From: a bacterium
GTDB lineage: Bacteria; Bacteroidota; Ignavibacteria; Kapaibacteriales; UBA7675
Assembly (NCBI GenBank): GCA_030430495.1
Contig: JAUIKM010000006.1
Coordinates: 1-64,000, forward strand
DNA length: 64,000 bases
Direction: 5' to 3'
Part shown: piece by piece, positions 56,212 to 64,000 of the stretch
How the letters are laid out: each line of letters opens with the position of its first letter
Numbering within the stretch: position 1 is the first letter of the stretch
The notes under the pieces: generated by a model
What the model was told of the DNA's origin: nothing
What the model saw: only the letters and a program-made list of their open reading frames with translations
Database searches by the model: none
Made by a program: the position numbers and the translations under genes

Positions 56212-58776
56212 ATGCGCAGAATACTTACCAGTCTGATTGTGTTTGCCGCAGTCACAGTGCAGCTGGCGGCAGGTGATTTTTCCGTCGAGGAGTACAAAAA
56301 CTTCCTCGAAAATAATCGCGATATGACGACGGCCGACCTGCTGGACATGTACCCGGCCGGTGTGTTTGAAGCGTTTGCCGATCTGAAATTTGCCGATGCG
56401 GAGTTTTCCGACGAAGTCGACGAGCACTTCCAGTTAACGGACTATGAGAAGTCGCTGATCGATCGGCATGGTTTTGCCGTGACCGAGCGCGTAAGCTCCC
56501 ACCGTTTTGCCTATGCCTTCCTGGACGTGTACAAGTCCCACCTGCCGGTCTACGTGTCGAGCGACGCCATCCTGCACGCGCTGCACATGTCCTACGACGC
56601 CATCCTGATCGACTTTGAAGAGCAGATAATTATTCCCGAGTTAAAAGAGTTCTTAACCAAAACGCTGGCCATGCGCGAAGTGCTGGAACAACGCTACGGC
56701 AGCGACGCCGGCATGCAGGCCAGTCTGCGCGACTACGACGTGCACCTGACGGTCACGGCAAGACTGCTCGGCGCTTCAACCCAGCCCTACTACGCGGAAA
56801 ACCAGGCGGTAATCGACGACCTGCTGGAGCTGGTGGAAGGCCGGACCGCAACGAATTATCCGCTGTACACGAGCGGCACGGGACGCAAAATGGACTTCAG
56901 CCAGTTCACGCCGCGCGGGCACTACACGCAGAGTGAAGAACTCACCAAATATTTCCAGGCGATGATGTGGCTGGGCCGCACGGAACTCTACATCAAAGCG
57001 CCGGAAGAGTCGGGCCAGAAGCCGCTGCCGGCCGACATTCAGCGCCAGGCGATCACCTCGTTGTTAATCGCCCAGGCCGCCGCCGAGAGCGGAGCAATTG
57101 ACAACCACGACAAGATTAACAATATCCTGGAAGCGTTTATCGGCGAGCAGGACAACGTAGCGCTGCGCAACCTGCTGGAAGTTAAAACGGAACTTAACAT
57201 TCAGGACGTCGCCGAGCTGACGGATGAAAATACCTTTGCGCAATACCAGCAGACAATGGTTAACAAAACCTATGCGCCGCAGCGCATTATGTCGCAGATC
57301 CTGATGTCGGACCCGATGGATCCGAATCAGATCCAACCGGCGGTGGCTTTTCTGGTGATGGGCCAGCGTTTTATCGTCGATTCTTATGTGTTCAGCAACG
57401 TCGTCTACGACCGCGTGGAATTTGAGAATGAAAAAGTGCGTCGCATGCTGCCGAACCACCAGGATGTTCTGTTCGCGCTGGGCAACAACGCTTCGGTGCA
57501 GCTGCTGGAGAACGAACTGGACAGGTTCAACTACGGCAGCAACCTGGCCGGCCTGCGCTACATGATTGACCAATACGACGAAAACTTCTGGGACGCTTCG
57601 ATCTACACGAACTGGCTGAACTCGATCCGCTCGTTGAATCCGCCGACCGGCGAGGAGCGCGCCGCGCTGCCGCAGTTCATGCAGACGGGCGCCTGGTGGC
57701 AGAAAACGATGAATACGCAGCTGGCTTCCTGGTCGCAACTGCGTCACGACAACCTGCTGTACGCCAAACAGTCGTACAGCGGCGGCATCGGCTGCCAGTT
57801 CCCCGAAAGTTATGTGGAGCCGGTTCCGGCCACATACGATGCCATCGCAGGCCTGGCGCGCCGCGCCTACGCCGCGGTTGAAGGCGTCGAATTCGCCGAC
57901 GAGCAGACGAAGACTTCGATGCTGAGCTACTTCACGACGCTGGAAGGCCACATGGGCACTCTGAGCGCGATTGCGCAGAACCAGCTGGCGCAGGTGGAAC
58001 TGACCGACGACCAGAAAACTTTCCTGCGCACGATGATCTTCGACATTCCGCAGGGCTGCGACGTGAACTTCGGCGGCTGGTACACGAGCCTCTACTACAC
58101 GGGCAACGACGGCATGAAAACGACCGACATGGTGGTCGCCGACGTGCACACGGCGCCGACGGACGAGGCGGGCAATACGGTCGGCTGGGTCATGCACGTG
58201 GGCACGGGCAAAGTCAACATGGCTTTTATCCTGGTCGAAAACTGCCTCGGCACGCCGACGGTCTACTGCGGTCCGGTGATGAGTTATCACGAGATGGTGA
58301 GCCTCAACTTCAAACGCCACACGGATTCCGAGTGGGCGGCGATGCAAAAGGGCGCGGAGCCGCCGGCGCGTCCGGACTTCGTCAACCTCTACCTGGCCGA
58401 TGAAAACGGCGAAGCCAAGGGAGACATCGGCCAGACGCTGCATATGTCGGTCACGGACGTGGAAGACAACCCGGCCAATCCGGCCAACGGCGGCGTTGTA
58501 ACAGCTCCGAGCTATCCGAATCCCTTTGCGGCGAGCACGCTGTTGCAGTTCACGGTTCCGACGAATCTGGCGTACGAGCAGACGACGGTCAACATCTACG
58601 ACCTTTCGGGCCGCCTGGTGCGCAGGCTGTTCAGCGATCACCTGCCGGCGGGCGCGATGCAACTGCGCTGGGACGGCACGGACGAGAGCGGCAAGCAGCT
58701 GTCCAACGGCGTGTACGTTTACGAAGTCCAGATCGGCGACCAGCGCGGCGGCGGCCGGCTGACGATTGCGCGCTGA
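56212..58776 (+). CDS. Secreted DUF3160 protein with a FlgD-type C-terminal sorting domain
   Basis: 854 aa. Signal peptide (MRRILTSLIVFAAVTVQLAA), then a DUF3160 body (VSSHRFAYAFLDVYKSHLPV, YVSSDAILHALHMSYD, NPVIDSYV-like blocks, DVNFGGWYTSLYY). The last 90 residues form a FlgD-Ig-like domain (YPNPFAASTLLQFTVP, VNIYDLSGRLVRRLFS, LSNGVYVYEVQ) common as a C-terminal sorting module in FCB secreted proteins. The start ATG 56212 follows from the signal peptide; the frame opens at 56137. The function of DUF3160 is unknown. Confidence 0.85.
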   Translation: MRRILTSLIVFAAVTVQLAAGDFSVEEYKNFLENNRDMTTADLLDMYPAGVFEAFADLKFADAEFSDEVDEHFQLTDYEKSLIDRHGFAVTERVSSHRFAYAFLDVYKSHLPVYVSSDAILHALHMSYDAILIDFEEQIIIPELKEFLTKTLAMREVLEQRYGSDAGMQASLRDYDVHLTVTARLLGASTQPYYAENQAVIDDLLELVEGRTATNYPLYTSGTGRKMDFSQFTPRGHYTQSEELTKYFQAMMWLGRTELYIKAPEESGQKPLPADIQRQAITSLLIAQAAAESGAIDNHDKINNILEAFIGEQDNVALRNLLEVKTELNIQDVAELTDENTFAQYQQTMVNKTYAPQRIMSQILMSDPMDPNQIQPAVAFLVMGQRFIVDSYVFSNVVYDRVEFENEKVRRMLPNHQDVLFALGNNASVQLLENELDRFNYGSNLAGLRYMIDQYDENFWDASIYTNWLNSIRSLNPPTGEERAALPQFMQTGAWWQKTMNTQLASWSQLRHDNLLYAKQSYSGGIGCQFPESYVEPVPATYDAIAGLARRAYAAVEGVEFADEQTKTSMLSYFTTLEGHMGTLSAIAQNQLAQVELTDDQKTFLRTMIFDIPQGCDVNFGGWYTSLYYTGNDGMKTTDMVVADVHTAPTDEAGNTVGWVMHVGTGKVNMAFILVENCLGTPTVYCGPVMSYHEMVSLNFKRHTDSEWAAMQKGAEPPARPDFVNLYLADENGEAKGDIGQTLHMSVTDVEDNPANPANGGVVTAPSYPNPFAASTLLQFTVPTNLAYEQTTVNIYDLSGRLVRRLFSDHLPAGAMQLRWDGTDESGKQLSNGVYVYEVQIGDQRGGGRLTIAR

Positions 58777-58825
58777 TAAGGCGAGACTGACGGACAGAAA
58801 AAATTGACGTGTGTTTGGCGTCAAT

Positions 58826-58860
58826 AAAGGGCGTTCTCCAATGGAGGCGCCCTTTCTTTG
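58826..58860 (+). terminator. Terminator of the DUF3160 gene
   Basis: Stem AAAGGGCG/CGCCCTTT (58826-58833/58848-58855), with TTCTTTG after it. Confidence 0.75.
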
Positions 58861-59140
58861 TTTATTGAAAGAGCTGCGGGCTGGGGGCACAGAACTCCTG
58901 CGTGGTTCCACGCAGTCGCGTGCCGCACATCCACATCACCCGTTTGCCCATCCCGCTCCTTCCTGCTAACTTTCCGCTTTGTGTTGTCGGACGGGAACAC
59001 GTGCGCCCGCGGGCCGGTTTATTGTCATCGTCCTGTGAGGACGCCGTTCTTTGCGAAGCGCTGTTCGCCGGCAGCGCTTCGGCGACAAAACGCCGGCGGA
59101 CGGTATACACAAACATTCAGTTTTCGCATTTCCAGCAATC

Positions 59141-61951
59141 ATGATGAAGTATTCCATGAAGAAATTTGGTTTCGCCGTTGCCGCGGCGCTTGTAGTCGGC
59201 GGCCTGTGGCTGCCTGGTTCCAGGGTGTTGGACTCCGGGAACGACGGTCCTGTTTCGAGCTTCGAAGTGGAGCGGGAAGAGCCGAAACGCTACGAAAATC
59301 CCGCGGAACGCCTGCAACTGGAGCTGGAAAAACGCGGCTTGCTGGGCGAGCACAACATTCCGACCGATATTCACGCGCGCTCGATGCGCTTCGCCAAATC
59401 GCTGGCTTCGGACAAGGACCTGCAGTGGGCGGCGATGGCCAAGGGCGAGACGGACAAAATCAACTTCCTCAGTGCCGAGTGGCGCCGTCGCGGTCCATTT
59501 AACATCGGCGGCCGCACGCGTGCGCTGGCAATTGACGTCGCCGACGAAAAACGACTGCTCGCCGGAGGTGTTTCCGGCGGTCTGTGGTTGAGCGAAGACG
59601 AAGGCGCAAGCTGGTCCAAACGCACCGACCCGATCGATCTGCAGAGCATTACCTGCATTGCGCAGGACAAACGCGAAGGCCGCACAAATACCTGGTACTA
59701 CGGCACCGGCGAATTTCTCGGCAACAGCGCCGACGGACAGGGCGCGCCTTTTACCGGTCGCGGTTTGTTTAAGTCCGACGACGGCGGCCGCAGCTGGCGT
59801 CAGCTCGAGTCGACCGTCGGCGGCCGCGTGGTGCTGCGCGACAACGTCTTTGACTACATTTTTAACGTGCAGGTCGACTACACGCGTCCGGACGAGGACA
59901 TTGTATACGTGGCCGGTTATCGCGGCATCATGCGCTCGGACGACGGCGGCGAGTCCTGGGAACTGGTTCTGGGAGACTTAAACAGCGGCGGCGTGTACAC
60001 GGACGTCTATCTCAATGAATTCGGCGACGTGTATGCCGTGCTGTCAAGCGGCACGGGCGGCGGCGTCTGGCGCTCGTCCAACGGCATCGACTGGACGAAC
60101 GTCACTCCCTCGATCTGGCCGGCGCAGGCGCAGCGTGCCGTAATCGGCCCTTCGCCATTTCCCGATGAAATGTACTTTTTTGTGCGCGCCTTCGGCAGCG
60201 GCGTCAACGGGCACACATTGTACAAATTTGCCGACCGCACCGGGTCGAGCGGCCAGAACGTCTGGGACGACTTAACAGAAAATCTGCCTGCCACGGGCGA
60301 CTTCGGGACGATCAACGCCCAGGGCGGTTACAACATGGTAATTACGGTGCACCCGGAGGACGACTTTGTCATTTACCTGGGCGGCCGCAATCTCTGGCGT
60401 TCCGACGATGGTTTTACGAGCAGCCACAACACGACCTGGATCGGCGGCTACAATCCGCAGCCGTCGGAAGACGACTTTCGCTATCCGAATCACCATCCCG
60501 ATCAGCATGCCGTGGTGTTTTATCCGTCCAATCCGCAGCGCATGCTTTCGGGTAACGACGGCGGCGTCTATCGCACGGAAGACAATCTGGCCGACGAGGT
60601 CGTCTGGGACGACTTAAACAACGGCTATTTCACGACGCAGTTTTATTCGATCGCTATTGATCCCGTCACGGCCGGCGATCCGTACATTCTGGGCGGCGCG
60701 CAGGACAACGGCTCGCTGCTGGGCAGCACGGACAATGCCGGCGACGCCTGGGCGGAAGTTCTGGGCGGCGACGGGTCCTTTTGTGCGGTGGCCGGCGGTC
60801 GCCAGTTCTACTACGTCTCCTCACAGAACGGCGAGTTGCACTACCTCAAACTGCGCGAAGACGGAACACGCGTGCAACGCACGAAAATCAATCCGCCGAA
60901 CGTGGCCGACAACGACTACGTGTTTATCAACCCTTTTGCGATCGATCCCAACCGCCCGCGCATTTTGTATCTGGTAACCAAGTGGGCGCTCTATCGCAAT
61001 AACCCGACGGATAAACCGGAAGGCGTGCTGTTGGATTGGAGTCGACTTAACAATTCGGGCGGCAACGACGGGCGCATCACGGCCGTGGCTGTGTCCACCG
61101 AGCCCGCCAACCGCGTGTATTTCGGCACAAACCGCGACGAGATTTTTCGCATCGACAATGCCGACACCGGCGATCCCGAAGTTGTCGACCTGTCCGCGGG
61201 CATCGGAGAGCTTGAACGCGACGGATATGTTAACTGCATCGCCGTCGATCCGAGCAATGCCGACAATGCCATTGCGGTCATGTCCAACTACCGCATCCAG
61301 AGCGTGTTTTACACGGATAACGGCGGCGCAACCTGGACGCCCGTCAGCGGCAACCTGGAGGAAAACGGCGACACGCAGGGCGACGGGCCTTCGGTTTCCT
61401 GGGCAACGATTCTGCCTACGCCGCACGGCACGGCCTATTTTGTCGGCACGAGCGTTGGACTTTTTGCCACGGTGGCAATGGAAGGCGCGCAGACCAACTG
61501 GGTCCTGCAGGGCGGCGATCTCATCGGCAATGTGGTTGTCGACATGGTCGTATCGCGCCCCTCGGACGGCCTGGTTGCTATCGCCACGCACGGCAACGGC
61601 ATGTACTCCGCCCAAATTGGTCCCGACTTTTTCGACGAGGCCACGTCGGTGGACGGAGTGCCGGCACTTAAACAGATGGAGTCGATTCACGTTAGTCCTT
61701 CGCCGCTGCAAAACACCGGGCGCTTCAGCTTTACGCTGAATGAAACTTCGCCCTGCACGCTGGAAATCGTCGATCGGGGCGGTCGCACGGTGCGCCGTTT
61801 GTTTAATGAAACGACCCTGGCGGCCGGGCCGCATAACTTTGATTTTGACGGACGCGGCGGCAACGGTGCACAACTGGCCGAGGGCGTTTACTATCTGCGA
61901 TTAACGGCCGGGAATCGGCGTCTGTTCGGCAAACTGGCGGTTGTTCGCTGA
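59141..61951 (+). CDS. Secreted VPS10/sortilin-like beta-propeller protein with C-terminal sorting domain
   Basis: 936 aa. Signal peptide (KKFGFAVAAALVVGGLW). The body holds repeated Asp-box/BNR motifs (SEDEGASW, SDDGGRSW, SDDGGESW, TDNGGATW), the mark of sialidase/VPS10-type beta-propellers. The last 85 residues are a FlgD-like sorting domain (VSPSPLQNTGRFSFTLNETS, VDRGGRTVRRLF, LAEGVYYLRLTAG). It is probably an extracellular or surface-attached glycan- or protein-binding enzyme; hydrolase activity is not shown. The adjacent DUF3160 gene carries the same sorting module. Confidence 0.85.
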   Translation: MMKYSMKKFGFAVAAALVVGGLWLPGSRVLDSGNDGPVSSFEVEREEPKRYENPAERLQLELEKRGLLGEHNIPTDIHARSMRFAKSLASDKDLQWAAMAKGETDKINFLSAEWRRRGPFNIGGRTRALAIDVADEKRLLAGGVSGGLWLSEDEGASWSKRTDPIDLQSITCIAQDKREGRTNTWYYGTGEFLGNSADGQGAPFTGRGLFKSDDGGRSWRQLESTVGGRVVLRDNVFDYIFNVQVDYTRPDEDIVYVAGYRGIMRSDDGGESWELVLGDLNSGGVYTDVYLNEFGDVYAVLSSGTGGGVWRSSNGIDWTNVTPSIWPAQAQRAVIGPSPFPDEMYFFVRAFGSGVNGHTLYKFADRTGSSGQNVWDDLTENLPATGDFGTINAQGGYNMVITVHPEDDFVIYLGGRNLWRSDDGFTSSHNTTWIGGYNPQPSEDDFRYPNHHPDQHAVVFYPSNPQRMLSGNDGGVYRTEDNLADEVVWDDLNNGYFTTQFYSIAIDPVTAGDPYILGGAQDNGSLLGSTDNAGDAWAEVLGGDGSFCAVAGGRQFYYVSSQNGELHYLKLREDGTRVQRTKINPPNVADNDYVFINPFAIDPNRPRILYLVTKWALYRNNPTDKPEGVLLDWSRLNNSGGNDGRITAVAVSTEPANRVYFGTNRDEIFRIDNADTGDPEVVDLSAGIGELERDGYVNCIAVDPSNADNAIAVMSNYRIQSVFYTDNGGATWTPVSGNLEENGDTQGDGPSVSWATILPTPHGTAYFVGTSVGLFATVAMEGAQTNWVLQGGDLIGNVVVDMVVSRPSDGLVAIATHGNGMYSAQIGPDFFDEATSVDGVPALKQMESIHVSPSPLQNTGRFSFTLNETSPCTLEIVDRGGRTVRRLFNETTLAAGPHNFDFDGRGGNGAQLAEGVYYLRLTAGNRRLFGKLAVVR

Positions 61952-61980
61952 CACAGGGGTTCTTCGTTTAACACTTTCAG

Positions 61981-62016
61981 GCCGGCGCCTCGGTACATCG
62001 AGGCGTCGGCTTTTTT
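61981..62016 (+). terminator. Strong terminator after the propeller gene
   Basis: Stem GCCGGCGCCTCG/CGAGGCGTCGGC (one G-T pair) followed by six T. Confidence 0.88.
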
Positions 62017-63145
62017 GTTGAATACAACGACGTTCGGGCTGCGATACGTTCGCCGTCACTACAGCGACTTAAACCAGCTTTGTGGAGCGTGTTGCTGAGC
62101 GGCTTGAGGCTTTTACTGTTTTTCTCGGCGTTTGCGGCTTGAGCGCTTGCCGGCGTAGCCGGCGCTTTTCTGACATTTTTGTTAATCACCGGGTGTTCAG
62201 CGACAGACCCGCGGGTGTCAAGTTTTCCTGTTTGGAGTCTTCGAGAACAACAACTCCAGGCCGGTCCGGCACTGGCGGGTTTGCGGCTGCGAGATTAACA
62301 GGAGCGGATTGAAGCGCCCACCGCAGGTGAGGCGTCGGCGCGCCCCCGCGTCAGTTTGACATCCGGAAATTGTCTGCCGCCGCTTGCAACAGAAGCCGAG
62401 GTATATGATCGTTGAGCGGGTAAAAACCACTTGTGCTGTTATTGCAATTACACGCCGGACTGCCGCCGGACTTCAACTATGAGTTACTGTGTGTTCCGCA
62501 CAAGGATTGCCGAATGTTCAGTGTCGCGTGCGTCTGCGAGTGTCGCGTGCGTCTGCGAGTGTCGCGTGCGTTCGCGAGTGTCGCGTGCGTCTGCAAGATA
62601 CGACGGTGTGCGCGCTTTTTCGGCGGCCGGGTGCGCAGACATCGTGCTTTCACGACGACTGAACAATGAACAACGAGAGTCGGCGATTGCCCTGAACACC
62701 GGCCCGCGAACGCGAAGATTGGCCTGATTGGTGGAACGTCCGCTCCGGTGGCCGATCGGCCGCTTCAACAGCTCCGGATTTCCGGTTGCGCATCCGCTTG
62801 ACGGCGTACATGACACAAAAAGCACAAATCTGCATACGCCTGGAGGTGTACGCCGCCCGTTGGCGGAATTCCGTTTGCAGGGTGTAAAAGTATGATGCAG
62901 ATTGCGGGAGTTAACGTTTTGGTATGCATGCTGAAATTCAATTGTTCATGTTGTTATTGAACCGTCGCGGCGTGAACGCGGCGGCAGGAGGAGCTGTGTT
63001 AATGGTGCAGGTTCCGTCTCGGTGGTGGCGGCGGGCGAGAGGGCCCAGGATCTTCGCCGCAAGGCCTGCCCAATTTAAAACTTTGATGTATATTGCCGCA
63101 GCTCAAATCGCAAGTACTATTAACAAAAATCAACAGATACCAACC
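62017..63145. other. Non-coding stretch of about 1.1 kb with repeat debris
   Basis: Nothing codes convincingly. The segment 62124-62183 (TTTGCGGCTTGAGCGCTTGCC, then CTGACATTTTTGTTAATCAC) aligns with type B units of the array at 43 kb. The segment 62281-62300 (TTGCGGCTGCGAGATTAACA) matches 50641-50660. A 19-bp tandem repeat lies at 62522. Confidence 0.45.
62522..62597. repeat. 19-bp tandem repeat, four copies
   Basis: TGTCGCGTGCGTCTGCGAG at 62522, 62541, 62560 and 62579; copies 3 and 4 have one or two changes. The period is not a multiple of three, so no protein repeat is implied. Confidence 0.9.
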
Positions 63146-63532
63146 ATGAGTCAGCAAAGTACTTTTACCATTCAGTCCTGGAACGAAGAAACTTTTATTG
63201 AAAACGGCGAGAACAAAATGGTCGTCGCCAAAGTTGAGCAGAAGTACAGCGGTAACATTCAGGGAAGCAGCCGGTTGGAATACGTTATGTATTACATGGG
63301 CGCCGTGCGCGCGACTTTTGTGGGTCTTGAAGTCATCGAAGGAACAGTCGACGGAAAAAGCGGCTCTTTTGTCATCCGCCATGTCGGCGAGTTTAAAGAC
63401 GGAGCGGCGAACAGCCAATGGCAAGTCGTCGAGCAGTCCGGCACCGGCGAGCTCAGCGCCATCAGCGGCGGCGGGTCGTTCAGCGCCAAAGGCCGCGAAG
63501 TCGTCACCGAGCACAATCTCGAACTTGTTTGA
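63146..63532 (+). CDS. DUF3224 family protein
   Basis: 128 aa. The pattern FTIQSWNEETFIENGENKMV, YSGNIQGSSRLEYVMYYMG, FVGLEVIEGTVDGKSGSF, ESGTGEL-type turn (QSGTGELSAISGGGSF) and C-terminal beta-strand match DUF3224, small barrel proteins of unknown function. The start at 63146 is fixed by family length; the frame opens upstream but the added residues are Trp/Arg-rich and unlike the family. No operon partner. Confidence 0.85.
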   Translation: MSQQSTFTIQSWNEETFIENGENKMVVAKVEQKYSGNIQGSSRLEYVMYYMGAVRATFVGLEVIEGTVDGKSGSFVIRHVGEFKDGAANSQWQVVEQSGTGELSAISGGGSFSAKGREVVTEHNLELV

Positions 63533-63837
63533 GCGACAATGTGTAAGCATTGAGTGAAGCCGGCCGCCTTCCGGCGGGGCGGTTCGCCGGGGAGTTTCCA
63601 GGGCGCCTGGCTGTTCACCGCGGTTGTGTGTTGATATCTCAATGTCTTTGTACTTCGGCGTACGCGCGAATATATCCGCGTTAACAAGCGGAGACATGTT
63701 TGGCGCATGAGCAATGTCGCCCGCTGACAAACAAGAGAAAGAAGCAAGCTGCCGAACGCAGTGAGGAAGCGAAGCGCTCTGGTCAGGGAGTCGTAAAATG
63801 TTGCGTCGTGCCGGACAGATGAGCGACTGTTAAACAA
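63533..63837. other. Non-coding stretch with dispersed repeat copy
   Basis: About 63728-63781 (GACAAACAAGAGAAAGAAGC, then GAAGCGAAGCGCTCT) resembles 50655-50705. No gene is seen. Confidence 0.4.
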
Positions 63838-64000
63838 CTAAATTGTTTGCAGCAGTTTTTCGAGCGCTTCGCGGTCGCCTTTGATGGCCAGGCCGGAAGA
63901 CATGCGGTCGAGCGGGTGTTTGCCGTAGAGGAGTTTGCGCAGCGCCGCCAGGTTGCCGCCTATCTGCAAGTCCGCGTGAAGCGCCGCACCGCGCTGAATG
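63838..64000 (-). CDS. C-terminal end of an SCP2-like-domain protein (partial)
   Basis: The last 53 residues (ALHADLQIGGNLAALRKLLY, GKHPLDRMSSGLAIKGDREA, LEKLLQTI) end in a TAG at 63838-63840; the gene continues past the right edge. The arrangement, a small helix-strand module ending G-D-x-x-A-L-x-x-L, is that of SCP2-like lipid-binding domains at the C-terminus of alkyl sulfatase-type and related proteins. Too little is present for a firm name. Confidence 0.5.
   Translation of the reverse strand, partial: IQRGAALHADLQIGGNLAALRKLLYGKHPLDRMSSGLAIKGDREALEKLLQTI

Noticed and set aside
57064-58911. 615-codon minus-strand frame opposite DUF3160
   Set aside because: Antisense shadow; Arg/His/Val-rich without motifs.

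Overview
The window looks like the chromosome of a bacterium of the FCB (Fibrobacteres-Chlorobi-Bacteroidetes) superphylum, probably outside classical Bacteroidia. The grounds are: FlgD-like C-terminal sorting domains on secreted proteins, a Bacteroidetes-type tyrosine recombinase, a gene set around dnaN-recF-gyrB-rsfS, and lipoproteins. Clear Shine-Dalgarno sequences (for example before 28497 and 36208) argue against a Bacteroidia member. This placement is inference from gene content; no rRNA gene is present.

Layout. (1) 1-6.7 kb is an AT-richer accessory island: insertion-sequence debris, a truncated TIR gene, a caspase/HATPase/NB-ARC/TPR protein translationally coupled to a small membrane protein resembling EACC1, and a tyrosine recombinase. 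(2) 7.0-17.4 kb is housekeeping on the minus strand: RNase R, a GAF/degenerate-GGDEF membrane protein, a secreted unknown, a Nudix hydrolase, Ndk, SucD with a histone-like tail, and FolD. (3) 18-22.7 kb holds two related lipoproteins, TatB/TatA-like proteins, and PssA plus Psd for phosphatidylethanolamine synthesis. (4) 22.7-28.4 kb on the plus strand carries dnaN-recF-DUF721-gyrB-LytR_C-rsfS. (5) 28.5-37.2 kb is an Opp/Dpp-type peptide transporter operon with two paralogous binding lipoproteins. (6) 37.4-42.6 kb has three small Spy/LTxxQ-like secreted proteins, a PGDYG-like protein and a large zinc metalloprotease lipoprotein. (7) 42.6-50.9 kb is a second accessory region: a mosaic array of about 120-bp repeats, two paralogous NB-ARC/TPR genes each ending in the same type of stem-loop element, and a 51-bp tandem array. 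(8) 50.9-64 kb carries a membrane-anchored Clp/Hsp100 ATPase fused to an RF2-like PCRF region, a UMF1-family transporter, two large secreted proteins with C-terminal sorting domains, a DUF3224 protein and the end of an SCP2-like gene.

Most notable points. Three STAND/NLR-like conflict proteins (4655-765, 44591-47346, 47651-50059) lie at two loci and share NB-ARC, kinesin-light-chain-type TPRs and related flanking stem-loops. The middle one is split into two frames exactly at an A AAA AAG slippery heptamer, so it is a candidate for programmed -1 frameshifting, homopolymer phase variation, or a sequencing error. The Clp-PCRF fusion is a second unusual machine. The 43-kb mosaic repeat array has no function I can assign.
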